From positions 3,968,001 to 4,032,000 of the forward strand of contig JAWQUS010000022.1 in assembly GCA_036365455.1 (NCBI GenBank): a stretch of DNA of 64,000 nucleotides, in the 5' to 3' direction. The notes beneath the pieces are model-generated. The model had not been told where the DNA came from, did no database searches, and saw only the letters and a list, made by a program, of their open reading frames with translations. The position numbers were made by a program, and so were the translations under genes. Below, in pieces: positions 44,083 through 55,020 of this stretch. This stretch comes from Macrosoma leucophasiata. Lineage: Eukaryota; Arthropoda; Insecta; Lepidoptera; Hedylidae. Numbering within the stretch: the first letter of the stretch is position 1; the number at the start of each line of letters is the position of its first letter.

Positions 44083-44639
44083 ATACTTTGAGTCAAAAAT
44101 GTCTGTCTCGTCTGAACATTACCATTTGATGGTAGATAGTTTAGAATGCGTTGGTGTTTACGCCCTTTAGTCCGGATATAAGAAGTCAACTAACAGTGAA
44201 CTTTATTGAATCGTTTTAAGGGATTCGTACCTCAAAAGGAAAATGGAACCCTTATGACATCACTCGTGCGTCTGTCAAAACTGCATTTCTCTATTAGTAC
44301 CTACCGCGCCTATTTTTTATTTTGTGCACGAAAACTTAAAAAAAAATCGAATTTGTCTATCAAAAGCGGCCTTCTGTTCTATTTATTTTCTTTACATATC
44401 TATCTTTGGGTTTTCATGTGTGCTAGATTTCGACTCACTTGGCTTTGTAGTTTCAAGGCAAATCGTCTGTGACAGACAGACGGATAGACAGGTAAAAAGT
44501 TGATTATAGTAGTATGTACCTATTTTATATACATATACATATAAATTACATATTTATATTATGTGTAAATTTATTATGACTTAAATTTTTGTATCGTTAT
44601 CTCTTTTTGTATATATATCATAAATTTATATATTTCTCT
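44083..44639. other. No gene; remnants
   Basis: 44105-44175 is a decayed family M piece (GAACATTACCATTTGATGG). 44215-44490 is an old dispersed repeat (GGGATTCGTACCTCAAAAGG, CACTCGTGCGTCTGTC, GACAGACAGACGGATAGAC). Confidence 0.5.
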
Positions 44640-44768
44640 TGCTTTCTTAATGCGTTACCAATTTCGTTTTTCTACGCAACATTAAGGTTGACTGGTATAG
44701 AATGCTTTCTAGCATTAAGTCCGCCTCATGTACACTCAATGTGCACGAAAGTTTAAATAAATAAATAT
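44640..44768 (+). mobile_element. LINE 3' end
   Basis: TAAGGTTGACTGGTATAGAATGC...CTAGCATTAAGTCCGCC...GTGCACGAAAGTTTAAATAAATAAATA, a 3' UTR with an AAAT-repeat tail. Confidence 0.6.
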
Positions 44769-45220
44769 AAAGATGGCACGACAGATCCTTTATACAAGAT
44801 TGCATTTTTTCCATTTCCTTATGAGGAACCGAAAAAAAATCTGATTTGTGTTCAGCACTTTCCTCATTAATAAAACAATTGAAGTTTTATCTCATACACT
44901 AATGCGTCTATCTCAGCATTGGTCTGTGCGGTCAAACCAAGTTGGAATGACGTGGAACGGTGAACTTTGAATTGAAACAGTTTTTGCATTGCCCTCAAGC
45001 CATGCTCCCGCTGACCGCTGGTAAATATTGTAAATGCTGGTAAACAACGGGTTTTTAATGTTGTTGAAAATTTAAATAGGTACCTACTTCTCTATTTAGT
45101 AGCGCTGCAATTAACTCGCGGAAAGTAAGCTTAGCAAATAAATTATTAATTATTTATTTTTCGCAATAACACATGCGAGTGAACTTTAGAAATTAAAGAA
45201 AAAACGGAACGGATAAACTT
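44769..45220. other. No gene; right end is a SINE 3' body piece
   Basis: 45160-45215 (TTTCGCAATAACACATGCGA) resembles the 3' body next to the tRNA-like genes at 16302 and 50803. Confidence 0.45.
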
Positions 45221-45519
45221 TTTACTGGTGGTAGAGCTCCAGTGACGGAGCTCGCGGACGTAGGCACCACCGCATTACCTAATATACTTGCCGCTAAATG
45301 GTAGTGTTCAGCACTATCGTGTTCCGGTCAGGTGGTAATGTACGGCCCTGTAATTTCCGGCACAGTGGCATAACACCTTAGGCCTTAGGAGTGGTAACGC
45401 ATCTGCATTTTTACCTCTGGTCATTGTGTGGGTGTCTATAGGCTGCAGTCATCACTTAACATCAATGTGAACTGTATGCTTGTTTGCCACTTTTAAAACA
45501 TTAAAAAAAAAAAAAAAAC
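45221..45519 (+). mobile_element. Family M element, full length
   Basis: TTTTACTGGTGGTAGAGCTC to TTTGCCACTTTTAAAACATTAAAA with about 16 A at the end. The best reference copy in the window. Confidence 0.9.
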
Positions 45520-45637
45520 TGCAAAGTTTATCATATCGTTTGTATAGCTATTGATTAGTTATCTATGGATGTCGTTCGTCGACCCTAAATCGGTTAAAAA
45601 TCAAAAAGGGAAAGCAAAATTTGACGCATCGGTGTGG

Positions 45638-45711
45638 GACTGCGGTAGCTTAGTGGTAAAGCCGCTGGACTGGTTGTCCTGAGGTCGCAGGTTCGATTCC
45701 TGCCCGAAGTC
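45638..45711 (+). tRNA. tRNA-like sequence, SINE head
   Basis: 74 nt: acceptor GACTGCG/CGAAGTC (6 of 7 pairs), D arm with box A TAGCTTAGTGG, T arm GCAGG-TTCGATT-CCTGC. Followed by CAAATGTTTCTTTCGATTTT as in the other tRNA-like copies at 16375-17144. Probably a SINE head rather than a working tRNA. Confidence 0.5.
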
Positions 45712-45765
45712 AAATGTTTCTTTCGATTTTTTTGTTTAATTTCTAAAATATTAATTAGTAACGTA

Positions 45766-46050
45766 ACGTAACTTCACGCCAGTAATCCCCGAAGGGGTAG
45801 GCAGAGGTGAATACATGCATTCAAGCATACATGCAAACACCCACGATTCGCCGGTTACGTTTTGGCCCATGTAACAGGTGGCGAGCCTGTTGACATCTCC
45901 GGGCACATTACCAAACTTTGAGGTACTGGGAAATTTCCAGAAAATGGAAAAATCCCAATAGAACCAGAGGTAAAGGCTTTTTCACCATTATGTCTGTTAA
46001 CCCCCTATCCGGGAATCGAACCCAGGACCTCAGCGTAGTAGTAGTGGCCT
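45766..46050 (-). mobile_element. tRNA-derived SINE, family T2
   Basis: ACGTAACTTCACGCCAGTAA to CAGCGTAGTAGTAGTGGCC. The first bases of the tRNA head are lost. Confidence 0.85.
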
Positions 46051-46107
46051 TAGTACCTTTAATTAGTACCTTTTCAATATTAAGCCTGGGTTGCACCACC
46101 AGTTTTG

Positions 46108-46210
46108 TTAAATTTAAAGTTATTGTTATATTTCACATCCTGCTCTAACTTTAGCAGATTTCCTTAAGTTAGAGAAGGATGTGCAATGTAAGAATTACTT
46201 TAACAACAGA
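46108..46210. repeat. Foldback MITE-like repeat
   Basis: CACATCCT-G-CTCTAACTT and AAGTTAGAG-A-AGGATGTG are inverted; outer AAAGTTATTGTTATATT / AATGTAAGAATTACTTT also pair with mismatches. GGGTTGCACCACCAG at 46087 may be its left end. Confidence 0.6.
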
Positions 46211-46278
46211 GACAAAGCGTTCTATAGCTAAAACGTATCTAATGTACGTTTATGAATAAGGGGGTTAGAATAAGTAAT

Positions 46279-46727
46279 GCTTGGTAATGGGCCCGGAGAT
46301 ATTAACAGGCTCGCCATCATAGGCATCTTTACTGGTGGTAGAGCTCCAGTGACGGAGCTCGCGGGCGTAGGCAGGTATAAATATACCTACTTGCCGCTAA
46401 ATGGTAGTGTTCAGCACTATCGTGGTCCGGTCAGGTGGTAATGTACGGCCCTGTAATTTCCGGCACAGAGGCATAACACCTTAGGCCTCAGGAGTGGTAA
46501 CGCATCTGCATTTTGACCTCGGTCTTTGTGTGGGTATCTATAGGCTGCAGTCATCACTTAACATCAATGTGAACTGCATGCATGTTTGCCTCTTCCATAA
46601 CATAAAAAAAGTCCAAAACGTAACCAGCGAATCGTGGGTGTTTGCATGTATGCTTGAATGCATGCATTTCTGCACCTCTGTCTACCACTTCGGGGATTAC
46701 AGGCGTGAAGTTACGTTTTTTTTTACG
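46279..46727 (+). mobile_element. tRNA-derived SINE, family T2, split by family M
   Basis: Left piece 46279-46326 (TTGGTAATGGGCCCGGAGAT...CAGGCTCGCC), right piece 46611-46727 (CCAAAACGTAACCAGCGAAT...TTCGGGGATTACAGGCGTG). Confidence 0.8.
46327..46610 (+). mobile_element. Family M element nested in T2
   Basis: TTTACTGGTGGTAGAGCTCC to CCTCTTCCATAACATAAAA; about 20 bp (ACCACCGCATTACC) lost near the start. Confidence 0.86.
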
Positions 46728-46734
46728 TTTCTGT

Positions 46735-47160
46735 AAGAGTCGGTTGATCGGCGTGCTGCGAGAATAATTGGAGACACAAAGCTAGTAAACACGAAAATTG
46801 CTCAGTCTTGCACATCGCCGTGGCGTGGCGTGTCTCTCAATTTTCTATAGGATCCATTTCGGCGAATGTGCGAACGATCTACACAATCTATTTCCCTCTT
46901 CACCTTTTTACAATAGGACAACTAGGAGAACGGCCTAATATCATCCCTACTCAGTGAACATACCACAAATTAGAACGAAGCGTTTCGGCTCTACACTTAT
47001 TATATGTACAGCTAAGACATGGAATACTTTGCCGGCTTCTTTGTATCCAAAAAACAACAACCATAGCATCTTCAAATCTAGAGCGAATAGGTACTTTCTA
47101 GACCAACGTGCTTCATATTCGGCTACATCTTCACTTTCCATCGGATGAGTTGGTGGTCAA
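46735..47160 (+). mobile_element. Jockey-like LINE ORF2 C-terminal fragment
   Basis: ESVDRRAARIIGD... then, with breaks, RTKRFGSTLIICTAKTWNTL-PASLYPKNNN...FKSRANRYFLDQ. This is the usual end of Jockey-type ORF2 proteins (AAKMWNSLP...FK). Internal stops show that it is dead. Confidence 0.75.
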
Positions 47161-47235
47161 ACGTTGGTCTATACATATAAAAAAAAATGTAATTTATATT
47201 AAAGCTTTATCTATCATACTGCGACATATATCTAA

Positions 47236-47527
47236 TTTTTTTTTTAAATGTAATGGAAGTGGTAAACAAGCATGCAGTTCACATTGATGTTAAGTGATTA
47301 CTGCAGCCTATAGACACCCACACAAAGACCAAGGTCAAAATGCAGATGCGTTACCACTCCTGAGGCCTAAGGTCTTATGCCTCTGTGCCGGAAATGACAG
47401 GGCCGTACATTACCACCTGACCGGAACACGATAGTGTTGAACACTACCATTTAGCGGCAAGTATATTAGGTAATGCAGTGGTGCCTACGCCCGCGGGCTC
47501 CGTCACTGGAGCTTTACCACCAGTAAA
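47236..47527 (-). mobile_element. Family M element
   Basis: TTTTTTTTAAATGTAATGGA to GGAGCTTTACCACCAGTAAA. Confidence 0.87.
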
Positions 47528-47530
47528 AAA

Positions 47531-47566
47531 TCTTATAGCAAATCTACATATTAGATTTGCTATAAG
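47531..47566. repeat. 16-bp perfect inverted repeat
   Basis: TCTTATAGCAAATCTA and TAGATTTGCTATAAGA with a 4-base loop, directly after family M. Could form a hairpin. Confidence 0.85.
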
Positions 47567-47799
47567 ACGCCTACGAGCGATGTAACCTTTTAAATCTTTG
47601 AACTCCTCAGATAACAATCTCAAAACCCACAACTTACTTCAAAAGGTTATCATTTGATACGTCTTCTGTTAATAATCGCCAGTTAATTAGGAAACTTTTT
47701 GTCTGATTCGTCTTCAAACGATTTTTTCCCTTACAGTCGAAGTTATTGGGGTTACGTATAGTCTGTTGTGGCCGCGGATTTGCTCGTGTTTATAAATTT

Positions 47800-47968
47800 T
47801 ATTTTTTTCAACGAGGATAAGCATGTAGTTTACATACATGGATGTTAAGTGATGTCTGCCGCCTGTAGACATCTGCACAATAACCAGAGGTCATAATGCA
47901 GAAGCGTTGCCACCCCTGAGACCTTAGTTGTTATGTCTCTGTGGTAGCTATTACGGGGCCCTACCAAT
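47800..47968 (-). mobile_element. Family M element, second subfamily, truncated
   Basis: AAGCATGTAGTTTACATACA to GTCTCTGTGGTAGCTATTAC; its 5' half is absent. Confidence 0.75.
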
Positions 47969-48825
47969 TTTGACAGAGAATATGAAAAATGGATTATTGC
48001 ATGATAAGATTTGTACACAAAAGGGACAAAACAACTTTGATATATTAATTTAAAAAAAAAATTTTTTTTTTTCTTTTCTTCGGAAATTTCCAAAGGTATC
48101 CTTGCAGGCTGCAGAACCCTTAAAAAGATCGAGAGTAAAAATAAACAGTTCTTGCCTCGCATTGGTATACGAAATTAAAAAACAACCTGTATACGTTTAT
48201 TGATTTCATATAAGCCTGTCGTATATCTCCTATAGATATATAGATATATCATCACACGGACACAATATATGTACATAACATGAAACGGACAGACAAACAA
48301 TCCAACTTTGTCGGGTGACATCAAACTCTCAACTTTATTCATTATTTCCTGCCTTACCTTACCGGAGGGTACGTTCATATTGCACGGAGTTGACATTTTA
48401 GCATTAGTATAATATTAATACTTAGTTCAACTAAAGTCGTACGTCTGTTTGATGCCTTTTCCAGTCATAAACCATCTAACGCAGGCGCATTTCATTATTT
48501 ATTAGAATAAAGCTAATTTTAGACTATAGGTATCTATATTAGATTTTATATATTTTTCAATTTATTTTTTAAATTCTATGCAATATTTTGGTAAATTTTG
48601 ACAATTTTACATTGTTGAATGTTAATTTTATATTTATTTTGTTACAGGTAAGCATTACTATTTCATATGGAGTATCGCAGTAGAAATATTGTTAGAACAA
48701 TGCCAGTTCTATTACCAGATAACAACAGGTAACCAATAGTTTTAAACAATATTTAGTAAAAATGTCGACTTCGAATGAAAAATCGCAGAAAGGACTTGTC
48801 TTTTTCGCTAAATGTTTATTCATTA
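47969..48825. other. No gene or clear repeat seen
   Basis: AT-rich. TTTTTGTTACAGGTAAGC near 48640 looks like abutting splice sites but has no supporting frame. Confidence 0.45.
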
Positions 48826-49022
48826 CTAGCTCACCCGGCTAACTTTTTATTGCCTCAGAATGAAATAATGTGCCAAAGGTTTGATAGATTCAGACTATTT
48901 GTATGGGAAAATGAAATTGTGACTTTTACTATTTCCCTTCAATTTCTTCATATTTTCTTACCTTTTAATTTTTCCCTGGACTCCCAAAAATCATTCATAA
49001 ACAAAAATAGCCAAATCGGTCC
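48826..49022 (-). mobile_element. Helitron-like element, family H3, truncated
   Basis: CTAGCTCACCCGGCTAAC at the CTAG end; stops at AGCCAAATCGGTCCAGCC. Confidence 0.72.
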
Positions 49023-49023
49023 A

Positions 49024-49149
49024 GCCCTCAGGAGTGGTAACGCATCTGCATTTTGACTTTTGTCTTTGTATAGGTGTCTATAGGCTGCAGTCATCACTTA
49101 ACATCAATGTGAATTGCATGCTTGTTTGCCACTTCCATTACATAAAAAA
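49024..49149 (+). mobile_element. Family M element, 3' part
   Basis: CCTCAGGAGTGGTAACGCAT to CCACTTCCATTACATAAAA. Joined to H3 at shared CAGCCCTCAGG-type sequence. Confidence 0.8.
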
Positions 49150-49219
49150 CCCTGTGGTCTCAGTTGTTTTGCCTTCGTGAAAGCTTTTATAGAAAATCTT
49201 ATTGAAACCAAACTCATAC

Positions 49220-49729
49220 TCCATACTAATATTATAAATGTGAAAGTGTGTTTGTATTTTTGTTTATACGTCTTTCACGTCAAAACGAAGCAACGGATTG
49301 GTGTGATTTTTTATGTAAAGATACTTGAAGAGGTAGAGAGTGACATGGGCTACTTTTTGCCTCCTTATATTGCCCCACCCCCCTTAAATAGGGGGTGGAA
49401 GTTTGTAGGGTGCATTCCACAATTTTCAAGGTAGAAAGTTTAAACTCGGTATGCGAACTTTTCGAGTCTAACAAACAATACGTACATTATTGTTTTAGAA
49501 ATCTGCTCCCATCCCCTCCAACAGAGGGGGTAAAATTTACTACTATAAAACTTACTTCTACCTTGACCACTGCTCAAAGTCGAATACAACGACTTTGAGC
49601 AGTGTTCAAGGTAGAAGACGGGCGTAGGCGTGAGCGTGGGCATGGGTGCGGGCGGGCTCCAAAACTATGTCACGAAACTTCATGGAACAAACCCAATTTC
49701 ACGCAAGCGAAGCCGCGGGCAAAAGCTAG
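49220..49729 (+). mobile_element. Longer Helitron-like element, family H1-type ends
   Basis: TCCATACTAATATTATAAAT start and GCGAAGCCGCGGGCAAAAGCTAG end, like H1, but 510 bp with a different interior (CCACCCCCCTTAAATAGGGG, the hairpin at 49555, a GGGCGTAGGCGTGAGCGTGG run). Confidence 0.75.
49555..49617. repeat. ~28-bp inverted repeat inside the Helitron-like element
   Basis: CTTCTACCTTGACCACTGCT...AAAGTCG and CGACTTTGAGCAGTGTTCAA...GTAGAAG with one mismatch and a 7-base loop. Confidence 0.88.
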
Positions 49730-50012
49730 GTTTCCATAATTGTAGTTAGGTCAATATGAAGCAAGCAAAAGAAAACATTATTAATAATATTTGTATGAGC
49801 ACTTCAAACAGTATACATTATTAGGAAATATTTGATTTGCCGTCGCGTCGTATTTGAACGCGTAATTATGCCAAAAATAATATTTACAAGACAAAACAAA
49901 TACATAGCAAGCAACGTTAGTGACGACTACACAAAGCCCGTGGTGTCTTACTCTGGGGTACTATGATAGTTAATCCCTTACTATTTTATATTCTACTAGA
50001 TGACCCTGAGTC

Positions 50013-50236
50013 TGAGTCTCGCTAAAACTCGAGAACGGCTGGACCGATTTGGCTAATTTTGATTTTGAATGATTTTTGGGAGTCCAGGGAAGGTTTAAAA
50101 GTTAAGAAAATATGAAGAAATTGAAGGGAAATAGTAAAAACCACAATTTCATTTTTCCATACAAATAGTCCGTATCTATCAAACCTTTGACACATTATTT
50201 AATTCTGAGGCAATACGAAAGTTGCCGGGACAGCTA
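50013..50236 (+). mobile_element. Helitron-like element, family H3, 5' truncated
   Basis: AGTCTCGCTAAAACTCGAGA to GTTGCCGGGACAGCTAG, followed by T. Confidence 0.75.
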
Positions 50237-50454
50237 GTGACATATAAAATAACCGTACTAATTTTATATATTCATACTACAGTCAATGCGAAACGAGGTT
50301 ATGCTAGCAAAAGTGTAACTCATTTGAAATAACATTTATTTGTGTGGATTTTTCGAACTGAACGCGTTGTTAAGGAGTTGTTTACTGTTATATTTGAACT
50401 CGTTATGTTGAGAATATTTTTATTTATTCCGCCCATTCTTTATTTACATTGTTT

Positions 50455-50740
50455 ATTTTTTTTTAATGTAATGGAAGTGGTAAACAAGCGTGCAGTTCAC
50501 ATTGGTACGAGTGTTAAGTGATGACTGCAGCCTATAGATACCCACACAAAGACCAAGGTCCAAATGCAGATGCGTTACCACTCCAGAGGCCTAAGGTGTT
50601 ATGCCTCTGTGTCGGAAATTACAGGGCTGTACATTACCACTTAGCTACAGAAGAAGAACACTACCATTTAGCGGCAAGTATATTAGGTAATGCGGTGGTG
50701 CCTACGCCCGCGAGCTCCGTCGCTGGGGCTCTACCATCAA
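50455..50740 (-). mobile_element. Family M element
   Basis: TTTTTTTTTTAATGTAATGG to GGGGCTCTACCATCA. Small changes (ACTTAGCTACAGAAGAAGAA) replace the CGGAACACGATAGTG part. Confidence 0.85.
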
Positions 50741-50802
50741 TTAAATATAGCTATTTGTCTATTGCGCTTTCTTGATACTTTATTGAATATTTTTCATATA
50801 TT

Positions 50803-50965
50803 TATTTTTGCAATAACACATGCGAGTGAATTTAGAAATTAAAAATTGATTTCGCGCACGTATCGTTTTTGTGACCTCAGAATAACCAGTCCAGCCACTT
50901 TGACACTAAGTTACTTCAGCCCTACTAAAGTCTAATTTGTCTTTCCATTTTTCTTTAACTTCTTA
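50803..50965 (-). mobile_element. Decayed tRNA-derived SINE (relative of 45638)
   Basis: Minus strand: GGGCTGAAGTAACTTAGTG...TGGCTGGACTGGTTATTCTG corresponds to the head at 45638; the T arm is lost. TTTGCAATAACACATGCGAG is the same 3' body. Confidence 0.55.
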
Positions 50966-51159
50966 ATTTTAATAGTTTTGAAGTTATTCCAGTAATTAGA
51001 CGGAAATTTCCCATCCCGTTTCCTTCTTTTTATCACCAAAACTACAGACCCTTACATTTTGAAGAAAAAAACAAACAAATAAAATTTTCGATTAAATACA
51101 CGAAAATTAAAAAGATCTGCGTTGTACAAGATAAAATATGAAATAAACCTGAGAACTTG

Positions 51160-51569
51160 AGTCCAACTCACACTGCCTGATTTTTCTTCATGTCACTGTA
51201 ATTGAATCAACTGTTCAAATGACGTCACGTGATCACTTTTGGAGGACATTTTATTTTAAGTTCTTCAAAGTACTTTAATGGAATATTAGGTATTAGTTCT
51301 CTTGTGAAGATCAAAGACATTTATTGTCTTCACGATAAAAAAAAAATTACAATTGTACGGACCTGAAAACTTGAATCCGAATCGCACTTGGCATGTTTTT
51401 TTCATGTTCACTAAATCCTCAATCGAACCCAAAGCCTCCCCACGACATCTCAATAATTAAAACAAAGATGTTCCTCATTCGCCGGCGGCATTATTTTCTC
51501 GAAAGTTCACTGTAATTGAATCAGCCGTACAAATGACGTCATTAAGTGTGGGGGCCGGCTTGCTAGTAA
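51160..51569. repeat. Paired direct repeats ending in CTAG
   Basis: GTCACTGTAATTGAATCAAC...CAAATGACGTCAC (51195) and TTCACTGTAATTGAATCAGC...CAAATGACGTCAT (51507) are about 312 bp apart; ACCTGAGAACTTGAGTCC (51160) and ACCTGAAAACTTGAATCC (51362) also recur. The right end GGGGGCCGGCTTGCTAG|T is Helitron-like. Confidence 0.5.
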
Positions 51570-51639
51570 AATCGATGACATTGGTTTTGTGGAACTACTA
51601 AAAATATCACTATACGACTATTTCAGTGGTGAACTAAAC

Positions 51640-51897
51640 CAGCGTTTCCCATTTGCCGGGTCGCGACCCGGTACCGGGCCATTAAAACAAAATACCGGGT
51701 TGCAACATTCTCGCCTTGTTATAGAAAATATTAGGTACTATCGATCGATGCATTGTTATTATATTTATTAATTAAGAAGTGTGTTACCTTATTAGTGTAC
51801 CTTAAGGAACCAGCTTCGGTTTAAAATATTAAGCTGGTCACGAAGGGGCAGTGTGATGATTACCGGGCCATGGCAGATCAATGTTTGGAAAACACTG
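51640..51897. mobile_element. 258-bp hAT-like MITE with 8-bp TSD
   Basis: CAGCGTTTCCCATTTGCCGG at left; reversed right end CAGTGTTTTCCAAACATTG. AACTAAAC flanks both sides exactly (51632-51639, 51898-51905). GGGTCGCGACCC is a 12-bp palindrome near the left end. No transposase. Confidence 0.93.
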
Positions 51898-51905
51898 AAC
51901 TAAAC

Positions 51906-52365
51906 CGAATGGTTTCAAGAGAACTGCCAAAGTATTGAGCATTGTTCGTTTATTTATTTTTTTCAATTTTTACCTCTAAGTTTTTCTTTTCTTTATAAAA
52001 TTAGAGGATTATTAATTCTAAGACAGACGAAGAACAGACGAAGTTATCGTATATTTACTGCACCAGCGCGAAATACTGAGAATTCCCAATACCTAGAATT
52101 ATTTTTATAACAATAAGTTCTGAACTCAATATTTATACTTGAAGAAATCTTGTCAATTTTCTCCACACATGAAAAATTATTGCCGACGACACACTACATA
52201 AGAAATCACTTATTTTTATTGTGTAGTATTTCTACTCTACTTCTTTTTCGATACATGATTAATGTTCCTAAGCCGAGAGTTGGGACTAGGGTTGCCATCC
52301 CTTTTATTAATTAATTTATTTATTATAGCCTTTATATTCTGAATTGTTTGTTGTAGGTTTCTAGG
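51906..52365. other. No gene or clear repeat seen
   Basis: AT-rich, short frames only. Confidence 0.45.
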
Positions 52366-52625
52366 TTATAGTATGTCTCTTAATTCAGTATGCTTCCTGG
52401 CAAAGGCCTCCTCTAGCTTTTTCCACTGGGCTCTATCCCGAGCCACTCGTCTCCAGTTTGGACCGGCTGTGAGCTTTAATTCATCCTCCCATCTTCTTAA
52501 TTGTATACTTCTGGTTCTTTTGGTATTTCTGGGGTACCAGTTTGTGATGATTTTACTCCATTTTTTTTGTTTCTCTCTCAACATGTGTCCTGTCCTTCTA
52601 CACTTAAGCTGGTCAATTCATGCCA
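52366..52625 (-). mobile_element. LINE ORF2 C-terminal fragment
   Basis: Minus strand ...LKCRRTGHMLREKQKKWSKI..., RRWEDELKLTAGPNWRRVAR-DRAQWKKLEEAFARKHTEL then stop. The GH-x-R...RW-DEL...AG-W-RxAxDRxxWxxLEEAF pattern is the C-terminal end of RTE-like ORF2 proteins. Cut at the 5' side by an H2 element. Confidence 0.8.
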
Positions 52626-52840
52626 TCCCACCCATACTATACAAATATTATAAAGCTGAAGAGTTTGTTTGTTTGCTTGAACGGGCTTATCTCAGGAACT
52701 GCGCTTCCGATTTGAAAAAATATTTCTGTGGTAGATAGCCCATTTATCAAAGAAGGCTTTAGGCTATATAACATCACGCTAATATGAATAGGAGAGGGTA
52801 GGTAACTTTGCACCCGCGCGAAGCCGGGGCGGGCCGCTAG
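52626..52840 (+). mobile_element. Helitron-like element, family H2, complete
   Basis: TCCCACCCATACTATACAAA (A before, at 52625) to AAGCCGGGGCGGGCCGCTAG with T after. 215 bp. Confidence 0.8.
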
Positions 52841-52871
52841 TGTATGATATGGTATCATACTATTAGAAGTG

Positions 52872-53043
52872 TTTTTTATGGTATGAAGGTGGCAAACAAG
52901 CAGTTCACATTGATGTTAAGTGATGCCTATAGACACCCACACAAAGACCAGAGGTCTAAATGCAGATGTGTTGCCACCCCTGAGACCTTAGTTGTTATGT
53001 CTCTACTTGTGATAGTTATTACGGGGCCTCACTATTGTGATAG
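52872..53043 (-). mobile_element. Family M element, second subfamily, truncated
   Basis: TTTTTTATGGTATGAAGGTG to GATAGTTATTACGGGGCC; CTGCAG missing in GATG-CCTATAGACACC. Confidence 0.75.
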
Positions 53044-53086
53044 TAGGTACCTATCGAAAAAAAACTGATATATTTTGTATACATAT

Positions 53087-53452
53087 ACAACGTGTAACAG
53101 GATTGAATGTACAAGACTAGTTTGTTCAGAATCAATAACCGAATCGATTTCAGGCATTTTTGATATAGGTAATATTTCGTCCTTAAATTATTAGAATTTG
53201 GGAAATTACGGTCACCCATTTGGTAAACAGTCAATAGAAACGAAAATGAGACGTCTATCCAAAATAAAATGCTTGTCTCAACAAGTTTATTAGAACTCAT
53301 TAAGACGTGCTACTACAAATTGAGGATAACTTATTTATTCAATAAAAAATATGAAAGCCATAAACATGTCATTTCAGTTCATGTATTATGATTACAACTC
53401 GATTTTCTAATTAGGGTGTTAGAGAGTGTGCATTATTCCCGTTGCATGTTGT
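53087..53452. mobile_element. 366-bp TIR element, relative of 19458-20914
   Basis: ACAACGTGTAACAGGATTGA at left, reversed right end ACAACATGCAACGGGAATAA. Shares GAATCAATAACCGAATCGAT and TAAACAGTCAATAGAAACGA (as inverse) with the large copy; about 1.1 kb of the interior is absent. Confidence 0.75.
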
Positions 53453-53740
53453 TTATTTCCAGAAATGTCCACCCCTAGCTGGGAGTAGTGTGAGTCATAC
53501 ATAACTAACCCTAAATCACCCAAGCTTTTAACCAAATCCAAAGAACAAGTTGTGTTTGTCATATTTTAAAATTCTTGTTTTGTGTTTATGCACGTGCCTG
53601 TTCGGCCGTATTCGGACTGGACGTTATCGCGATTTTTTTTTTTTTTTTGAACCCAAATAGTTTGTAGACTTTTAAAATTAACTTTATTACGAAGCGCTCC
53701 GAAAACACATTAAGGTTTTTTCATACATCTGCCTGTACAC

Positions 53741-54374
53741 GAAATTAAAAAAAAAACCGGTTAAATGCATGTCGGGCCACGCGCAGTGTAGGGTTCCGTA
53801 GTTACAGAGTAAAAGATGAAATAAAAAAAAAATAATAAATATTTTGTAAGGACTTGTTCGAAATTTTCGAGTAAAGTACATTTGATCGACTATTACTCGC
53901 AAACTTGCAAGGCCAACTTAAGTGTGATAGTTTTCCTTTTAATTTCGTTATATGTAGTTACTATTGCCGTAACGTTTGAATTTCTAACAACAACCGTTTA
54001 GTCTGTAGGGGGGGGGGACATTAGAGTTGAACGAAAATTTGCACTTTAAAGCTAAATAAGTCACGAACAGTTAACTGAATCGTAAAATGATGTTCGGACA
54101 CCCATACTATTTTTTAAAAACCTATCCAACGATATGGAAATCAAAAATTAAAAAAAAATATCTGCGAGTTACATGTAGGCGAGGTTACCCTAAATATATA
54201 TTTTTTCATGTTTTTATTCTACCACTTTGTCGGCGTAATTAAGATGTATACTTGTGCCAAATTTCAAGTCTCTAGTACCTACTTATAGTTTTTGCGCTAA
54301 GCCGCGGACGGACAGACAGACAGACGGACATGGCGAAACTATAAGGGTTCCTTGTTTACTACGGAACCCTAAAA
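53741..54374 (+). repeat. Dispersed repeat with GGGTTCCGTA/TACGGAACCC ends
   Basis: AAAACCGGTTAAATGCATGT, GTAGGGTTCCGTAGTTACAG at left; GCCGCGGACGGACAGACAGA and TACTACGGAACCCTAAAAA at right. A common lepidopteran repeat by recollection; class unclear. Interior is AT-rich without an ORF. Confidence 0.6.
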
Positions 54375-54683
54375 ACGTAACTGCACGCCTGTATTCCCCG
54401 AAAGGGTAGGCAGAGGTAAATACTGAATTAAGCATGCATGCAAACACCCACGATTCGCCGGTTACGTTTTTGGCCCACGTAACACGTGGCGAGCCTGATG
54501 CCATCTCCGGGCACATTATCAAATGCCGAGGTACTGGGAAATTTCCAGAAAAAATGGAAACATCCCAATAGAAACAGAGATATAGGATTTTAAATCGTTA
54601 TCTCTTATAGTCCCCGACCCGGGAATCGAACCCAGGACCTCGAGCGTAATAGAAGTGGCCTGCTACCACTAGGCTACTGATGG
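54375..54683 (-). mobile_element. tRNA-derived SINE, family T2
   Basis: ACGTAACTGCACGCCTGTAT to GCTACCACTAGGCTACTGA. Box B GGGTTCGATTCCCGGG intact. Confidence 0.87.
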
Positions 54684-55020
54684 CCGAATACTCAAACGTG
54701 ACTCAATTTTAAGCAACGCTCAAATGTGCGCTATTTCTATCGTTTGAACGTGTTTTATAAAGGCAGTAGACTTTTAAGTCCCACTTAGATTTATGTGACG
54801 TTTGAGTATTTGGCCGTGAGGCAGTTAAATTATAACTTTATGAAATTTCAAATAAACCTCAATACAAACTGTTAATAAAACTCCAAACTTAATTTAATAT
54901 TACAATTACAAAAGCTATTGTTGATTTAAAAAACATACAAAAAAGTTTTACTGGTTTGAACAAACTATATTTTATTCAGGGAGTCGGGAGAGAAAAGGTA
55001 CATAAACCACTATCTATATA
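54684..55020. other. No gene or repeat seen
   Basis: AT-rich. GGCCGAATACTCAAACGTGA and CACGTTTGAGTATTTGGCCG-like (54800) are inverted copies about 110 bp apart, perhaps a small MITE at 54680-54825. Confidence 0.5.

Noticed and set aside
48640..48670. TTTTTGTTACAGGTAAGC as splice sites of a host gene
   Set aside because: Acceptor and donor text abut with no exon between them and no frame on either side.
52373..52738. Plus-strand 121-codon frame
   Set aside because: Antisense to a LINE ORF2 C-terminus and running into a Helitron-like element.
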